Shown: positions 41,718 to 51,441, counted from the stretch's first letter. The stretch: 64,000 bases of DNA from Pseudomonas sp. B21-023 (GCF_024749165.1 NZ_CP087190.1:5429501-5493500), one strand, 5' to 3'. Notes: a model not told the origin generated them from the sequence alone. Program-made: numbers and translations.

Positions 41718-42236
41718 TTGACGTCTGCGCACAGTCCACATGCCGAACTGGTCGGCGCGCTGTACCGCGACCATCGCACCTGGCTGCTGGCCTGGCTGCA
41801 GCGCAGCACCGCCTGCCGCCAGCGTGCCGAGGACCTGAGCCAGGACACCTTCGTGCGCCTGCTCGGCCGCGAGCGTTTGGACGCCCCCCGCGAACCCCGC
41901 GCCTTTCTGGTCGCCGTGGCCAAGGGCCTGTTGTTCGACCACTTCCGCCGCACCGCCCTCGAGCAGGCCTACCTCGCGGAACTGGCGCTGCTGCCCGAAG
42001 CCGAGCACCCGTCACCGGAACAGCAACACCTGATCCTCGAAGACCTCAAGGCCATCGACCGCTTGCTGGGCAAGCTCTCGAGCAAGGCCCGGGCAGCCTT
42101 CCTGTACAGCCGCCTGGACGGCCTGGGGCACGCCGAGATCGCCGAGCGCCTCGGGGTGTCGGTCTCGCGCGTGCGCCAGTACATCGCCCAAGGCCTGCGC
42201 CAGTGCTATGTCGCCCTTTACGGGGAGCCGACATGA
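41718..42236 (+). CDS. FecI-family ECF sigma factor
   Basis: A 172-residue extracytoplasmic-function sigma factor of the iron-starvation group: region 2 (LYRDHRTWLLAWLQRS...AEDLSQDTFVRLL) and region 4 (LSSKARAAFLYSRLDGLGHAEIAERLGVSVSRVRQYI). It should direct transcription of the TonB receptor gene downstream when the siderophore is bound. The start is TTG 41718 with GGGGAA upstream. Its stop overlaps the fecR ATG (ATGA). Confidence 0.92.
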   Translation: MTSAHSPHAELVGALYRDHRTWLLAWLQRSTACRQRAEDLSQDTFVRLLGRERLDAPREPRAFLVAVAKGLLFDHFRRTALEQAYLAELALLPEAEHPSPEQQHLILEDLKAIDRLLGKLSSKARAAFLYSRLDGLGHAEIAERLGVSVSRVRQYIAQGLRQCYVALYGEPT

Positions 42237-43177
42237 AGCATGCCCCGGTTTCCAGCAAGGTGCTGGAAGCGGCCATCGCCTGGAAGCTGTGCCTCGACGA
42301 AGGTAGCGGTACCCCGGACGAACGCAGCGAGTTTACGCGCTGGCACGCCGCCCACGAGGAGCACGCCCGCGCCTGGCTGCAACTGGGTATGCTCGACCAG
42401 CGCGTCAACGCTGCTGCCGGGCCGGTACGCCACACCCTGCTGCAATCCCGGGCCGGGTTGCGCCAGCGTCTGGGCGGCCTTGCCGGCATGCTGCTGCTCG
42501 GCGGCCTGCTGGCCTGGGCCGGCGCACCGTCACTGTCGCCCACCTACTGGCTGGCCGACCAACGCACCAGTACCGGCGAGCTGCGCACCCTGCGCCTGGA
42601 AGACGGCACCCTGCTCAGCCTCAACAGCCAGACCGCGGTGGACATCGACTTCCAGGGCGAACAACGGCTGATCGTCCTGCACCAGGGCGAGATCTCGGTA
42701 GAAACCGGCCACAAGGACAGCCGCCCATTGCTGGTGCGCACCGAGGAGGGCCGCCTGCGCCCACTGGGTACCCGCTTCCTGGTCAAGCGCGAGGAGGCCG
42801 GCACACGCCTGGAGGTGCTGCAGGCATCGGTAGCTGCCAAACCCCAGCACAGCGGCGATGAACAGGTGCTGCGCGAAGGCCAGCAAGTGCTGATGAGCGC
42901 CGACGGCCTGGGCAGTGTCACCCCCGTGGCGGTCGGCAGCGACGCCTGGACCCGCGGCATGCTGGTGGTGGACAACGTGCGCCTGGCCGACCTGGTGGCC
43001 ACCCTCGGCCAGTACCGCAGCGGTCATCTGGGCGTCAGCGACGCAGTGGCCGAGCTGCGCGTGAGCGGCAGTTTCCCGCTGACCGACACCGACCTGGCCC
43101 TGGCCTCGCTGCAACCGGTGCTGCCGGTGAAGATCGAACGGCATACGCCGTGGTGGGTCACCGTTACCGCCAAATAG
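42233..43177 (+). CDS. FecR-family anti-sigma/sigma regulator
   Basis: A 314-residue inner-membrane regulator: a cytoplasmic N-terminal DUF4880-like part with the FTRWHAAHEEHARAW segment, one transmembrane helix (about residues 82-98, GGLAGMLLLGGLLAWAG), and the periplasmic FecR domain (TRTSTGELRTLRLEDGTLLSLNSQTAVDI). It relays the signal from the receptor's N-terminal domain to the sigma factor. The ATG at 42233 has GGGGAG upstream and overlaps the sigma stop. A strong terminator follows. Confidence 0.92.
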   Translation: MKHAPVSSKVLEAAIAWKLCLDEGSGTPDERSEFTRWHAAHEEHARAWLQLGMLDQRVNAAAGPVRHTLLQSRAGLRQRLGGLAGMLLLGGLLAWAGAPSLSPTYWLADQRTSTGELRTLRLEDGTLLSLNSQTAVDIDFQGEQRLIVLHQGEISVETGHKDSRPLLVRTEEGRLRPLGTRFLVKREEAGTRLEVLQASVAAKPQHSGDEQVLREGQQVLMSADGLGSVTPVAVGSDAWTRGMLVVDNVRLADLVATLGQYRSGHLGVSDAVAELRVSGSFPLTDTDLALASLQPVLPVKIERHTPWWVTVTAK

Positions 43178-43192
43178 CCCCAGCCAGACCGC

Positions 43193-43229
43193 CCTTTGGG
43201 AGCCGGCTTGCCGCCTCCCAAAGGTTTTT
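43193..43229 (+). terminator. Terminator after fecR
   Basis: CCTTTGGGAG / CTCCCAAAGG, a 10-bp stem, is followed by TTTTT. It separates the sigma/anti-sigma pair from the receptor gene, which therefore should have its own ECF-dependent promoter. Confidence 0.85.
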
Positions 43230-43325
43230 GCAAATCAGTCGTATTTTTTTTCACACCCCCCTGTCACTTTCCCACTCTCGCTCGGCAAGGAAGCAGTCAG
43301 CACTATTTCGTCGAGGAGCCGCTGA

Positions 43326-45752
43326 ATGTCCCGTGCCGTTGATGCTTTGCTTCGCCCCAGCCTGATGGCCCTGGCCATCAGCCTGGCCACCCCGTTGGCC
43401 AGCACTGCCCTGTTCGCCGCCGAACAGTCCGCCATGCGGGCCTACAACCTGCCCAGCGCACCGCTGGCCAGCACCCTGAACCAGATCGCCAGCCAGGCCG
43501 GTATCGCCCTGGCGCTGGATCCGGCGCTGGTCAGTGGGCGTAGTTCGGCGCCGGTCAGCGGCCAGTACAACGGTATTGGCGCGCTACAGGCGGCCCTGCG
43601 TGGTACCGGCCTGCAGTTGCAGCAAAGCAGTGCCGGCAGCTACAGCCTGGTGGCGGAAGGCAGCCTGGCGCTGCCGGAGACCAACATCGACGCCAACAGC
43701 AGTTTTGAAAGTGCCTGGGGCCCGGTGGAGGGCTACACCGCCAAGCGCACCGCCGCCGGCACCAAGACCGACACCGCGCTGGTCGAAGTCCCACGCTCCA
43801 TTTCCGTCGCCACCCGCCAGCAGATGAGCGACCGTGGCGTGCAGAGCCTGGATGATGCGGTGAAGTACATGCCAGGCATCGTCTCGGCCAGTTTCGGCAG
43901 CGACACCCGCTATGACTGGATGCGCGTGCGCGGCTTCGAGCCGACCCAGTTCCTCGACGGCCTGCCTCTGCCCCGCGGCGTGTATGCCAACCCGAAAGCC
44001 GAAACCTGGAACCTCGACCGCCTTGCGCTGCTGCGTGGCCCGGCCTCGTCGGTGTATGGCCAGACCCCGCCCGGCGGCCTGCTGGACATGGTCAGCCGCC
44101 GCCCCCAGGCCGAGAGCAGCCACGAGATCCAGCTGCAGTACGGTAGCGACAACCACCGCCAGATCAGCTTCGCCAGCACCGGCAAGCTCGATGAGCAGGG
44201 CCAGTTCCTCTATGGCGTCAGCGGCGTGGTGCGCGACAGCGGCACGCAGATCGACCATATCGACAACAAGCGCTACAACATCGCCCCAAGCCTGACCTGG
44301 AACATCGACGACGACACCTCGCTGACCTTCCTCAGCCAGTTCACCCGCGACGATACCGGCGCCACCAGCCAGTTCTATCCGATCCAAGGCACCAAGATCG
44401 ACATGCCGTTCGGCAAGGTCTCCCGCCACAAGAACCTGGGTGATCCGGATTACGAATACTACGACCGCACCTACTACGCGCTGGGCTATGCCTTCGAACA
44501 TCGTTTCAACGATGTCTGGCAGTTCCGCCAGAACGTGCGCTACACCAAGAGCGAGTTGTCGTTCCAGACGATCACCGTTGGTAGCTACTACCAACCCGGC
44601 GGCCCGGTGGACAACGAGGGCAATGCCAGCCGCATGTCCACCAACGTCAATGAGGACATCAGCCAGTTCGCGCTCGACAACAACTTCCAGGCCGACTTCA
44701 GCACAGGCGATATCAGCCATACCGTGCTGATCGGCTTGGACCACCAGCGCACCGAATCCGACTTTCTCTCCATCTATGGCTTCAACGTACCGCCCACCAA
44801 CGTCAACAACCCGGTGTACGGTTTGCCGATCACTCGCCCGGACCGCTCCGCGGCCTATATGGACTACAACCAGAAAACCGTGCAGACCGGGCTCTACATC
44901 CAGGACCAGATGGCGCTCGACAAATGGCGCCTGACCCTGGGCGGGCGTGAAGACTGGGTGCATACCGGCACCACGTTCCTCAACAAGGGTAATGCCACCA
45001 ACACCCAGCGCGACAAGCAGTTCAGCGGTAACGCGGCGCTGAGCTACGTGTTCGATTCAGGCTTTGTTCCCTACCTGTCCTATGCCGAGTCGTTCCAGCC
45101 AAGCACCGGCTCGGACGCGGACGTCGAGAAGTCGTTCAAGCCGACCGAAGGCCAGCAATGGGAGCTCGGCATCAAGTACCAGCCACCTGGCTCCAACACC
45201 CTTTTGTCGGCGGCCGTGTATGACCTCACCCAGAAGAACGTGACCGTCACCAACAACGTGGGTGGGGTGCCGGTCTCCAGCCAGACCGGCGAGGTCAAGG
45301 TCCACGGCCTGGAACTGGAAGCCGTCTCCGACGTCACCGACAACCTGAAAGTGATCGCCGCCTATACCCTGGCCAAGTCCGAAGTCCAGAAAGGGCAGTA
45401 CAAAGGCAACCGCCTGCAACAGATGCCCAACCAGCAGGCCTCCTTGTGGGCCGACTACACCTGGCATACCGGTGTGCTTGACGGCTTCGGCATTGGCCTT
45501 GGCGCACGCTACACCGGCAACCGCTACGGTGACGAAGCCAACACCTGGCTCGGCAAGAGCAAGGCCTACACTGTGTTCGACGCTGCGGTGCACTACGACC
45601 TGGGCCGCCTGGACAGCAGCCTCAAGGGGGCCTCAGTGGCGGTCAACGCCAGCAACCTGCTGAACAAGGATTACCTCTCGACCTGCGACGGCTACTACTG
45701 CTATTACGGCGACCAGCGCAGCGTCGTCGCCAGCGCCACCTACAAGTTCTGA
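43326..45752 (+). CDS. TonB-dependent ferrisiderophore receptor with signalling domain
   Basis: An 808-residue outer-membrane receptor. It has a signal peptide (residues 1-32, ALFAAEQ cleavage area), an N-terminal STN/signalling domain (about 35-112, LPSAPLASTLNQIASQAGI) that talks to FecR, a plug domain (about 140-260, VPRSISVATRQQMSDRGVQSLDDAV... LRGPASSVYGQTPPGGLLDMVSRRP) and a 22-strand barrel ending in the aromatic SATYKF. The family is that of FpvA/FhuE/FoxA-like siderophore receptors. Which siderophore it imports cannot be decided. GAGGAG precedes the ATG. Confidence 0.93.
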   Translation: MSRAVDALLRPSLMALAISLATPLASTALFAAEQSAMRAYNLPSAPLASTLNQIASQAGIALALDPALVSGRSSAPVSGQYNGIGALQAALRGTGLQLQQSSAGSYSLVAEGSLALPETNIDANSSFESAWGPVEGYTAKRTAAGTKTDTALVEVPRSISVATRQQMSDRGVQSLDDAVKYMPGIVSASFGSDTRYDWMRVRGFEPTQFLDGLPLPRGVYANPKAETWNLDRLALLRGPASSVYGQTPPGGLLDMVSRRPQAESSHEIQLQYGSDNHRQISFASTGKLDEQGQFLYGVSGVVRDSGTQIDHIDNKRYNIAPSLTWNIDDDTSLTFLSQFTRDDTGATSQFYPIQGTKIDMPFGKVSRHKNLGDPDYEYYDRTYYALGYAFEHRFNDVWQFRQNVRYTKSELSFQTITVGSYYQPGGPVDNEGNASRMSTNVNEDISQFALDNNFQADFSTGDISHTVLIGLDHQRTESDFLSIYGFNVPPTNVNNPVYGLPITRPDRSAAYMDYNQKTVQTGLYIQDQMALDKWRLTLGGREDWVHTGTTFLNKGNATNTQRDKQFSGNAALSYVFDSGFVPYLSYAESFQPSTGSDADVEKSFKPTEGQQWELGIKYQPPGSNTLLSAAVYDLTQKNVTVTNNVGGVPVSSQTGEVKVHGLELEAVSDVTDNLKVIAAYTLAKSEVQKGQYKGNRLQQMPNQQASLWADYTWHTGVLDGFGIGLGARYTGNRYGDEANTWLGKSKAYTVFDAAVHYDLGRLDSSLKGASVAVNASNLLNKDYLSTCDGYYCYYGDQRSVVASATYKF

Positions 45753-45760
45753 GTGACCGA

Positions 45761-45821
45761 AGCCATCGCGGGGCCAGCCCGCTCCCACGGTCAGTGGGAG
45801 CGGGCTGGCCCCGCGATGGCT
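45761..45821. repeat. Perfect 28-bp REP palindrome
   Basis: AGCCATCGCGGGGCCAGCCC... and its exact reverse complement are joined by the 5-nt loop GGTCA. It lies just after the receptor stop and 12 nt before the PepSY gene. Its sequence class (CGCGGGGCCAGCCCGCTCCCAC core) is that of P. putida REP elements. It can be expected to reduce read-through. Confidence 0.88.
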
Positions 45822-45833
45822 TAAGGAGCCGTG

Positions 45834-46946
45834 ATGAAAAGCCAAACCATCCGCCGCTGGTCAGCGATCCACACCTGGAGCAGCCTGGTGTGCACGCTGT
45901 TCCTGCTGCTGCTGGCCCTCACCGGCCTGCCGCTGATCTTCCACCACGAGCTGGAACACCTGCTGGGCGATGCCCCCGAACTGCGCGAGATGCCCGCCGG
46001 CACCCCGCACCTGGACCTGCAGCAACTGGTGCTCAAGGCCGAGCAACACCGCCCTGGCGAAGTCATGCAGTACTTCGGCTACGAAGAGGACGAACCCAAC
46101 GGCGTGGTGGCGATCATGGCCGCCACCGCCGGCACCCACCCCGACCAATCGCACACCTTCATGCTCGATGCCCGCACCGGCGAGGCCGTGGCCATGCCGG
46201 CGGCCAATGGTGGTTTCATGATGCTGATGCTTCGTCTGCACGTGGACATGTTCGCCGGGCTGCCCGGCAAGTTGTGGCTGGCCTTCATGGGCCTGCTGTT
46301 CGTCGTCGCGATCGTCTCCGGCACGGTGCTGTACGCGCCGTTCATGCGCCGCCTGGAGTTCGCCACGGTGCGCCACGACAAGTCGCGGCGCCTGCGCTGG
46401 CTCGACCTGCACAACCTGATCGGCGTGGTCACCCTGACCTGGGCCCTGGTGGTCGGCGTCACCGGTGTGATCAGCGCCCTGTCCGACCTGGTGATCGCGG
46501 CCTGGCGCAACGACAGCCTGGCGGCCATGGTCGCGCCCTACCGCGCTGCCCCGCCGCTCACCGAACGCGCCCCGGCCAGCCAGCTGTTGACGATCGCCGA
46601 ACAGGCGGCACCCGGCATGCGCCCGGACTTCATCGCCTTTCCAGGCACGCGTTTTTCCAGCGAGCACCACTACGCGGTATTCATGAACGGTGCCACACAC
46701 CTGAGTTCGCACCTGTTCACGCCGGTACTGATCGATGCTCGCACCCTTGCAGTGACGGCCGTAGGCGACCGTCCCTGGTACATGGATGCGATGGGCCTGT
46801 CGCAGCCTTTGCATTTCGGCGATTACGGCGGGCGACCGATGCAGATCCTCTGGGCTTTGCTGGACGTGCTGACAATCATCGTGCTCGGCAGCGGCCTCTA
46901 CCTGTGGTGGGGCAAGCAGCGCAAACCCAGAGGGTCGCGCGCATGA
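45834..46946 (+). CDS. PepSY-domain membrane protein linked to iron uptake
   Basis: A 370-residue inner-membrane protein of the PepSY-associated TM family (PiuB-like), with about four transmembrane segments (residues 17-38, 143-165, 189-212, 340-362). The HTWSSLV N-terminal region and HNLIGVVTLTWALVVG are conserved histidine-bearing segments of the family. Members act with siderophore receptors, probably in periplasmic iron reduction or release. AAGGAG precedes ATG 45834; a GTG one codon before is less likely. It overlaps the next small gene by four bases. Confidence 0.88.
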   Translation: MKSQTIRRWSAIHTWSSLVCTLFLLLLALTGLPLIFHHELEHLLGDAPELREMPAGTPHLDLQQLVLKAEQHRPGEVMQYFGYEEDEPNGVVAIMAATAGTHPDQSHTFMLDARTGEAVAMPAANGGFMMLMLRLHVDMFAGLPGKLWLAFMGLLFVVAIVSGTVLYAPFMRRLEFATVRHDKSRRLRWLDLHNLIGVVTLTWALVVGVTGVISALSDLVIAAWRNDSLAAMVAPYRAAPPLTERAPASQLLTIAEQAAPGMRPDFIAFPGTRFSSEHHYAVFMNGATHLSSHLFTPVLIDARTLAVTAVGDRPWYMDAMGLSQPLHFGDYGGRPMQILWALLDVLTIIVLGSGLYLWWGKQRKPRGSRA

Positions 46947-47128
46947 GCCACAGGTCGCAAGCCACTGTACGCATCTTCGCCTGGCCAGCGTTGATTGCCA
47001 TACTTGGGCTCCTGGGCCTGTTCGCCGCACTGCTCGGCGACGGTGGCTGGGACATTCTGGCATGGGCCGGCCTGGGTCTGCCGGCCCTGGTGAGCTTGCG
47101 CGGGCTGCTCTGGCGTCGGGTGCGCTAG
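46943..47128 (+). CDS. Small membrane protein after the PepSY gene
   Basis: A 61-residue protein with two membrane helices (about residues 10-30 and 36-54) and basic ends (MSHRSQATVR... LLWRRVR). Its ATG overlaps the PepSY stop (ATGA), so it is translationally coupled and probably works with it. No family is recognised. Confidence 0.72.
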   Translation: MSHRSQATVRIFAWPALIAILGLLGLFAALLGDGGWDILAWAGLGLPALVSLRGLLWRRVR

Positions 47129-47196
47129 CCCGCTACCACCCCGCAACCGCAGGTATTGCCAAGCATGGGGGTTTTCCTCAACCCAGGACCCGCCCC

Positions 47197-49980
47197 ATGC
47201 GCCCCCTCGAACAACTGGAACAGATCGACCGACAGATCAGCGACCTGCTCGGCGGCCTCCCGACCCTTGACCCTCAGCACCCCATCAACCCCGATACACG
47301 CACCTGGCTGCACGGCCAACTGGCCAGCTTCTGGACAACGGCCGATGAGCATGGCGAAACCCCAAGACAAAAGCTGCTGGCACTGCGCAAGGCGCTGATG
47401 CTGGCCGAGGTTGAATTGCGCCTGGGCGACCAGACCTTGGCCAACGGGTCAGCCGAGCAGCTGCGGGCGTGCCTGGAACAGCCGCTTCCCTCTCAGCGCA
47501 GGCAGCTGCCGCTGGCCAGCAGGCCACAGGTCTATCGCGTGCTGCTCGACGGCATACGGCCCAACTGGCGCAGCTACCTGCCAGGCACACTGATCATCGT
47601 TGCCGGCACCGCCGAGGGCCCTATGCTCACGCCTCAGGATGCCGCAGGCATGGCCTTGCTATGCAGCCTCTCACAAGGCATAGAGGCCTTCGACTCCCTT
47701 GCCGCACTGCACCAGGAACTTTGCGAACGCCTGGAGGACCCACTCCAGAGCAAGCCTCTGCTGCATCTGTATCCTGACCCACAGGCGGACCGCGTTCGTC
47801 GGTCACAGCGCCTGCGCTATGACTGGTACACCGATAGCCTGCTGGAGGCCCAGATCGACAGTGCGATAGAAGCCCAGCGCCAACGCTTGAGTGACGCCGG
47901 CTTGTGGAGCAACAGCTCACCCGACCAGCACACCCGAATACATAAAGCCATGCAACTCTGGCACGAAGTCGGCGCCAAACCCATCCTGCTGACACGTTAC
48001 TCCCGATTACTTGAGAAGAACCTGCCGAACTGGCTGCGCAACACCTCTGCGCAAGGCCTGAGCCATATGATGCAGGCCATGCAAGAGCTGGTGGCAATCG
48101 CCGAGCAGGCTGCTGCCCCGGGAGTGCTGAGCCTTAACGACTTCAAGCAACGCAATAGCCTGCTGGCCTGGGCCAACGCACGCCTTCGCGAGCGCCTTAG
48201 CCATAACCTGGGGTACGACACAGATCCTCGCGATATCAAGATCAGGGTCGTGCGTGCCCGCCGCACTGGCGCCATCATGCATCCCTTCGCCATCTCATCC
48301 TATGTCACCTATGTCGGCATGCGACGCGTGGGCCACGAGATGGTGGAAATGGTCGAGGAAATCAACACGCTCGAAGAGATCGCACTCAAGAACTTGCCGT
48401 GGTTCGATACCGACTACTGGCTTACTGCTCGGGTGAGCCATGCCCACGGCAAAGCCATGCCCGCCGGGCTCACGCCGCAGTATGTCAAGCACATGGTCCG
48501 GGAACTGAACGTAGGTGACAGCTACGCAAAGTACCTGCACACCCAACTTGTCAGTTCCAGAGCGGGCAAATGGCGCCTGACCGCGCACAGCAAGGTCAAC
48601 CGTGCACGCATGCACGCTGAAGCAGTCAAGGCGCGCTACGCCGGACACTTTGGCGAAGACCCTTTCGAACACGGCTACAACTGGGTGCGCGCAGTGTTGG
48701 ACCAACCACACAATGCCTTGCGTGCGCCAGTCGCAGGCTACCCGGTCACTGTTCGGCAGCTAAACATCATGGGCCATACCCTGCAGGGCGTGCTTCTGCT
48801 CAACAGCACCCCCTACAAGTCCCCGGCATGCGTGCTGTACACCCCGGATGCCCCGGACCGCAGGTCCTGGCGCCGTTTTCGAACAACCCGCGAACTGCTT
48901 CGCACGTTGCGCCAACAGCCCACGTTGAGAGCATACGTAGCCCAGCGCCTGCCATTGCTGCCTGCCGCCACGGTGCAACGGCTGCTGGACAAGGGGCGCA
49001 TGAGCACACATTTGACGACACCCGAGATCAAGGACGACCTTTTCTTCGTCTACTACATCGCCGAAGCCCGGGCGCTGATCGCTCAGGCCGATGCCGACAG
49101 CATGACGACCAGGGAAGTGAACGTGGCATCGGTCATGGCGCTGAGCTGGCGCTTACTGGACTTCATCAGCCTCCTGCTGCCGAACCGTGCGCTGCTGGTG
49201 CTGTCGATCGGCCGCATGGCAATCGATATTTGGGACGGCGTCGAGGCCTTCAAGCAAGAGGATGTCGAAGGGGTGATGCGGCATGCCTATCAAGCGCTTA
49301 GCCACCTCAACGATGCGGGTACCAGTTTTCTTGGTTCCAGAGTGCTACGCCGATCCCTGCGCGGGATTCCCAAACAACCGCCACTGCCACTGCCCGCACG
49401 CCTCCAGGTACAACCAGGGAGCAGCCTGCGCTATCGCATAGACGGCATCTACGGTGAAGGTGTATACGAGCAAAGCTCGGCGTTTGGCGGGCACTCACTG
49501 TACTTCGTCAAGGACAACGACAACCGCTATTACCAGGTCAGCTTCGACGGCTACCGCTGGCGGGCGATCGACCCTGACCAGCCAGACGTCTACCTGCAGC
49601 AACCGCTCAAGCGCAAGTCCGACGGGCAGTGGGTCATAGACTCACCGGTACTTTGGTACGACGGGCTGCCCGACCTGAAGCAGTTACTGCAAGACTGCTA
49701 CCTGCAGGTGCCTGTGGCCGGCCTGCCACTGAACATCGAACAAGGGCTCTTTGAGGCTGACGATCAGCTGTACCTGGCGCTCGAGAACGGACAGTTGCCG
49801 GTGCGTCGCCACCTGCTGCCAGATCATTACCACTTGCAGATTACTGTCGCCAACAACGCCGGGGTGGTGCCGTGGGCGGTGATGCGTCACGAAAACGGCC
49901 AGTGGCTGATACGCGTTCGCCAGGCAGGGCGCAGCAGTGACTGGCTGACACTGCCAGACCAACCACCGCCCGCCCAATGA
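47197..49980 (+). CDS. Large protein resembling Pseudomonas dermonecrotic-toxin-like (DUF6543) proteins
   Basis: A 927-residue protein without a signal peptide. The segment PVTVRQLNIMGHTLQGVLLLNS..VLYTPDAPDRRSWRRF is close to the conserved GVLLxxTPDAPDGxxFRxF stretch I know from the large dermonecrotic-toxin-like proteins of Pseudomonas. The C-terminal part (GEGVYEQSSAFGGHSLYFVKDND, YYQVSFDGYRWRAIDPDQP) has their repeated Tyr/Trp-rich modules. A hydrophobic helix pair lies near residues 645-675 (VASVMALSWRLLDFISLLLPN). These proteins are often 1,500-2,000 residues, so this is short and seems to lack C-terminal effector repeats. The ATG at 47197 follows AGGA; the frame extends upstream into the small membrane gene. 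Secretion route and activity are unknown. Confidence 0.7.
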   Translation: MRPLEQLEQIDRQISDLLGGLPTLDPQHPINPDTRTWLHGQLASFWTTADEHGETPRQKLLALRKALMLAEVELRLGDQTLANGSAEQLRACLEQPLPSQRRQLPLASRPQVYRVLLDGIRPNWRSYLPGTLIIVAGTAEGPMLTPQDAAGMALLCSLSQGIEAFDSLAALHQELCERLEDPLQSKPLLHLYPDPQADRVRRSQRLRYDWYTDSLLEAQIDSAIEAQRQRLSDAGLWSNSSPDQHTRIHKAMQLWHEVGAKPILLTRYSRLLEKNLPNWLRNTSAQGLSHMMQAMQELVAIAEQAAAPGVLSLNDFKQRNSLLAWANARLRERLSHNLGYDTDPRDIKIRVVRARRTGAIMHPFAISSYVTYVGMRRVGHEMVEMVEEINTLEEIALKNLPWFDTDYWLTARVSHAHGKAMPAGLTPQYVKHMVRELNVGDSYAKYLHTQLVSSRAGKWRLTAHSKVNRARMHAEAVKARYAGHFGEDPFEHGYNWVRAVLDQPHNALRAPVAGYPVTVRQLNIMGHTLQGVLLLNSTPYKSPACVLYTPDAPDRRSWRRFRTTRELLRTLRQQPTLRAYVAQRLPLLPAATVQRLLDKGRMSTHLTTPEIKDDLFFVYYIAEARALIAQADADSMTTREVNVASVMALSWRLLDFISLLLPNRALLVLSIGRMAIDIWDGVEAFKQEDVEGVMRHAYQALSHLNDAGTSFLGSRVLRRSLRGIPKQPPLPLPARLQVQPGSSLRYRIDGIYGEGVYEQSSAFGGHSLYFVKDNDNRYYQVSFDGYRWRAIDPDQPDVYLQQPLKRKSDGQWVIDSPVLWYDGLPDLKQLLQDCYLQVPVAGLPLNIEQGLFEADDQLYLALENGQLPVRRHLLPDHYHLQITVANNAGVVPWAVMRHENGQWLIRVRQAGRSSDWLTLPDQPPPAQ

Positions 49981-49998
49981 AAGCCCGAACCAGCTGCC

Positions 49999-51441
49999 TT
50001 ACTCGACCAGTTTTGGCAAAAGCCGGTCCAGTCGCTGATGCAAGGCGCTGCCGCTCGGCCAGTTGCGCAGCAACCGCGCCCGGTCACGGGCAAACGCCGG
50101 GGCGAAGCTGAGCTGAGTGGCGTGCTGACACATGGCGTCGAGGTCGATCAGCGACCACTGGCCGGCCTGCCAGAACAGGTTATGGCCTTTGAAGTCGCCA
50201 TGGCTGATGCGCTCGCGGATCAGCTGCTGCATCACCCGTACCAGGGCCTCGACCTGCTCGTCGGGCGCCTCGCCGCTTTCCACATAGGGCGCGAAGCATT
50301 CGATCAGGTCCGGCCCGTCGGCGTACTCGGTCACCAGGTAGGCCGTGCTGCGCAGCCCCATCACCCGCTGCTCCAGCACCGCCAATGGCCGTGGCGTGGC
50401 AATGTCGAGAAACTCAAGGCGATGCCCCTCGATCCACGAATGCCAGGCCCGGCTCGGGCGCCAGAAGCGCTTGAACCAGTGCGCGGTGTTCTTGATGTTG
50501 TAGCGCTTGAGCACCAGCGTGCGGCCACCCACCTCGATACGCGCCACGCTGGCCGCGCCACCGGTCTTGTACAGGTGGCCCTGGTCGATCAGCGCATCGG
50601 CCTGCTCGAGTACCGGCAGCAGCGCCTCGACTTCGCCGCGGCGGATGGCGCGCAGGCCCGACAGGTTGCGCGCAACGCTGAACAGCGTGCATTCACGCCC
50701 GGCCTTGTCCAGGTAGTCCTTCAGGCGCCAGTTGCGCACCTTGTCCACCTGCTTCTGCAACGCCTCAAGCGGCAACGCATGCTCGGCGTTGGCCAGGATG
50801 TAATGCACCAGCGCCTCCTCGATAAAGGGCTCCAGGCGCTTGGGCAACTGGGCGAAGAATACCCCGAGGTTTTCCAGCACGCGCTGACGCGACAGCTGCT
50901 GGCCGGGCGTTTCGGCCTTGATGCCGGCGCCGTCGATCAGGTACAGCTGACCGTCCTGGCGCAGCAGGTTGTCCAGGTGCAGGTCTTCCTGCCACAAACC
51001 CTTGGCATGCAGGTGTGCGATGGCGGTCAACGCCTCGCCAAGCACCAGGTGCTGCTCGTCGGCGAGCATCGGCAATGATTCCACCTTGGCCCAGGCGTCA
51101 CCCAGGCTTTCGGCGTGATCGAGGTATTCGAACAACAGCCAGCCACCTTCGCCTTCCTTGAGGCCATCGACCAGCAGGCGCGGCGTGGTCAGGCCCTGAT
51201 CGGCCATCAGCCGGGCGCCATCGCGTTCGCGCTGGAAGTGGCGGGCGGCATTGCCGCCGACCAGCAACTTGGCCAGGACCTTGGTGCCACGCCAGATGCC
51301 GGCGCCGACATAGCGCTGGCCCGGCAGCACGCGCAGCAGGCTGAGCAGCTGCAAGTCGGCGCTGCCTGCGGCGTCGGCGAGGGTGATGGTCAGGGGCAGG
51401 CTCGGACTGCGCCCGGCCTCCTTCAGTTCGGACAGGCGCAT
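49999..51441 (-). CDS. Double kinase-fold protein of the LPS core operon
   Basis: A 480-residue cytoplasmic protein with two kinase-like units. Unit 1 (about residues 40-180) has Asp153-Asn158 in QEDLHLDNLL and Asp170 in YLIDGAG. Unit 2 (about 290-445) has Lys312 in LVLKRYN, Asp416-Asn421 in SHGDFKGHNL and Asp433 in LIDLDAM. Both look catalytically competent. In P. aeruginosa a protein of this kind (PA5006) follows wapQ in the waa operon. The substrate may be LPS core heptose or another glycan precursor. The ATG overlaps the previous stop (TGATG). Last gene of the glnE-waa run. Confidence 0.82.
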   Translation of the reverse strand: MRLSELKEAGRSPSLPLTITLADAAGSADLQLLSLLRVLPGQRYVGAGIWRGTKVLAKLLVGGNAARHFQRERDGARLMADQGLTTPRLLVDGLKEGEGGWLLFEYLDHAESLGDAWAKVESLPMLADEQHLVLGEALTAIAHLHAKGLWQEDLHLDNLLRQDGQLYLIDGAGIKAETPGQQLSRQRVLENLGVFFAQLPKRLEPFIEEALVHYILANAEHALPLEALQKQVDKVRNWRLKDYLDKAGRECTLFSVARNLSGLRAIRRGEVEALLPVLEQADALIDQGHLYKTGGAASVARIEVGGRTLVLKRYNIKNTAHWFKRFWRPSRAWHSWIEGHRLEFLDIATPRPLAVLEQRVMGLRSTAYLVTEYADGPDLIECFAPYVESGEAPDEQVEALVRVMQQLIRERISHGDFKGHNLFWQAGQWSLIDLDAMCQHATQLSFAPAFARDRARLLRNWPSGSALHQRLDRLLPKLVE

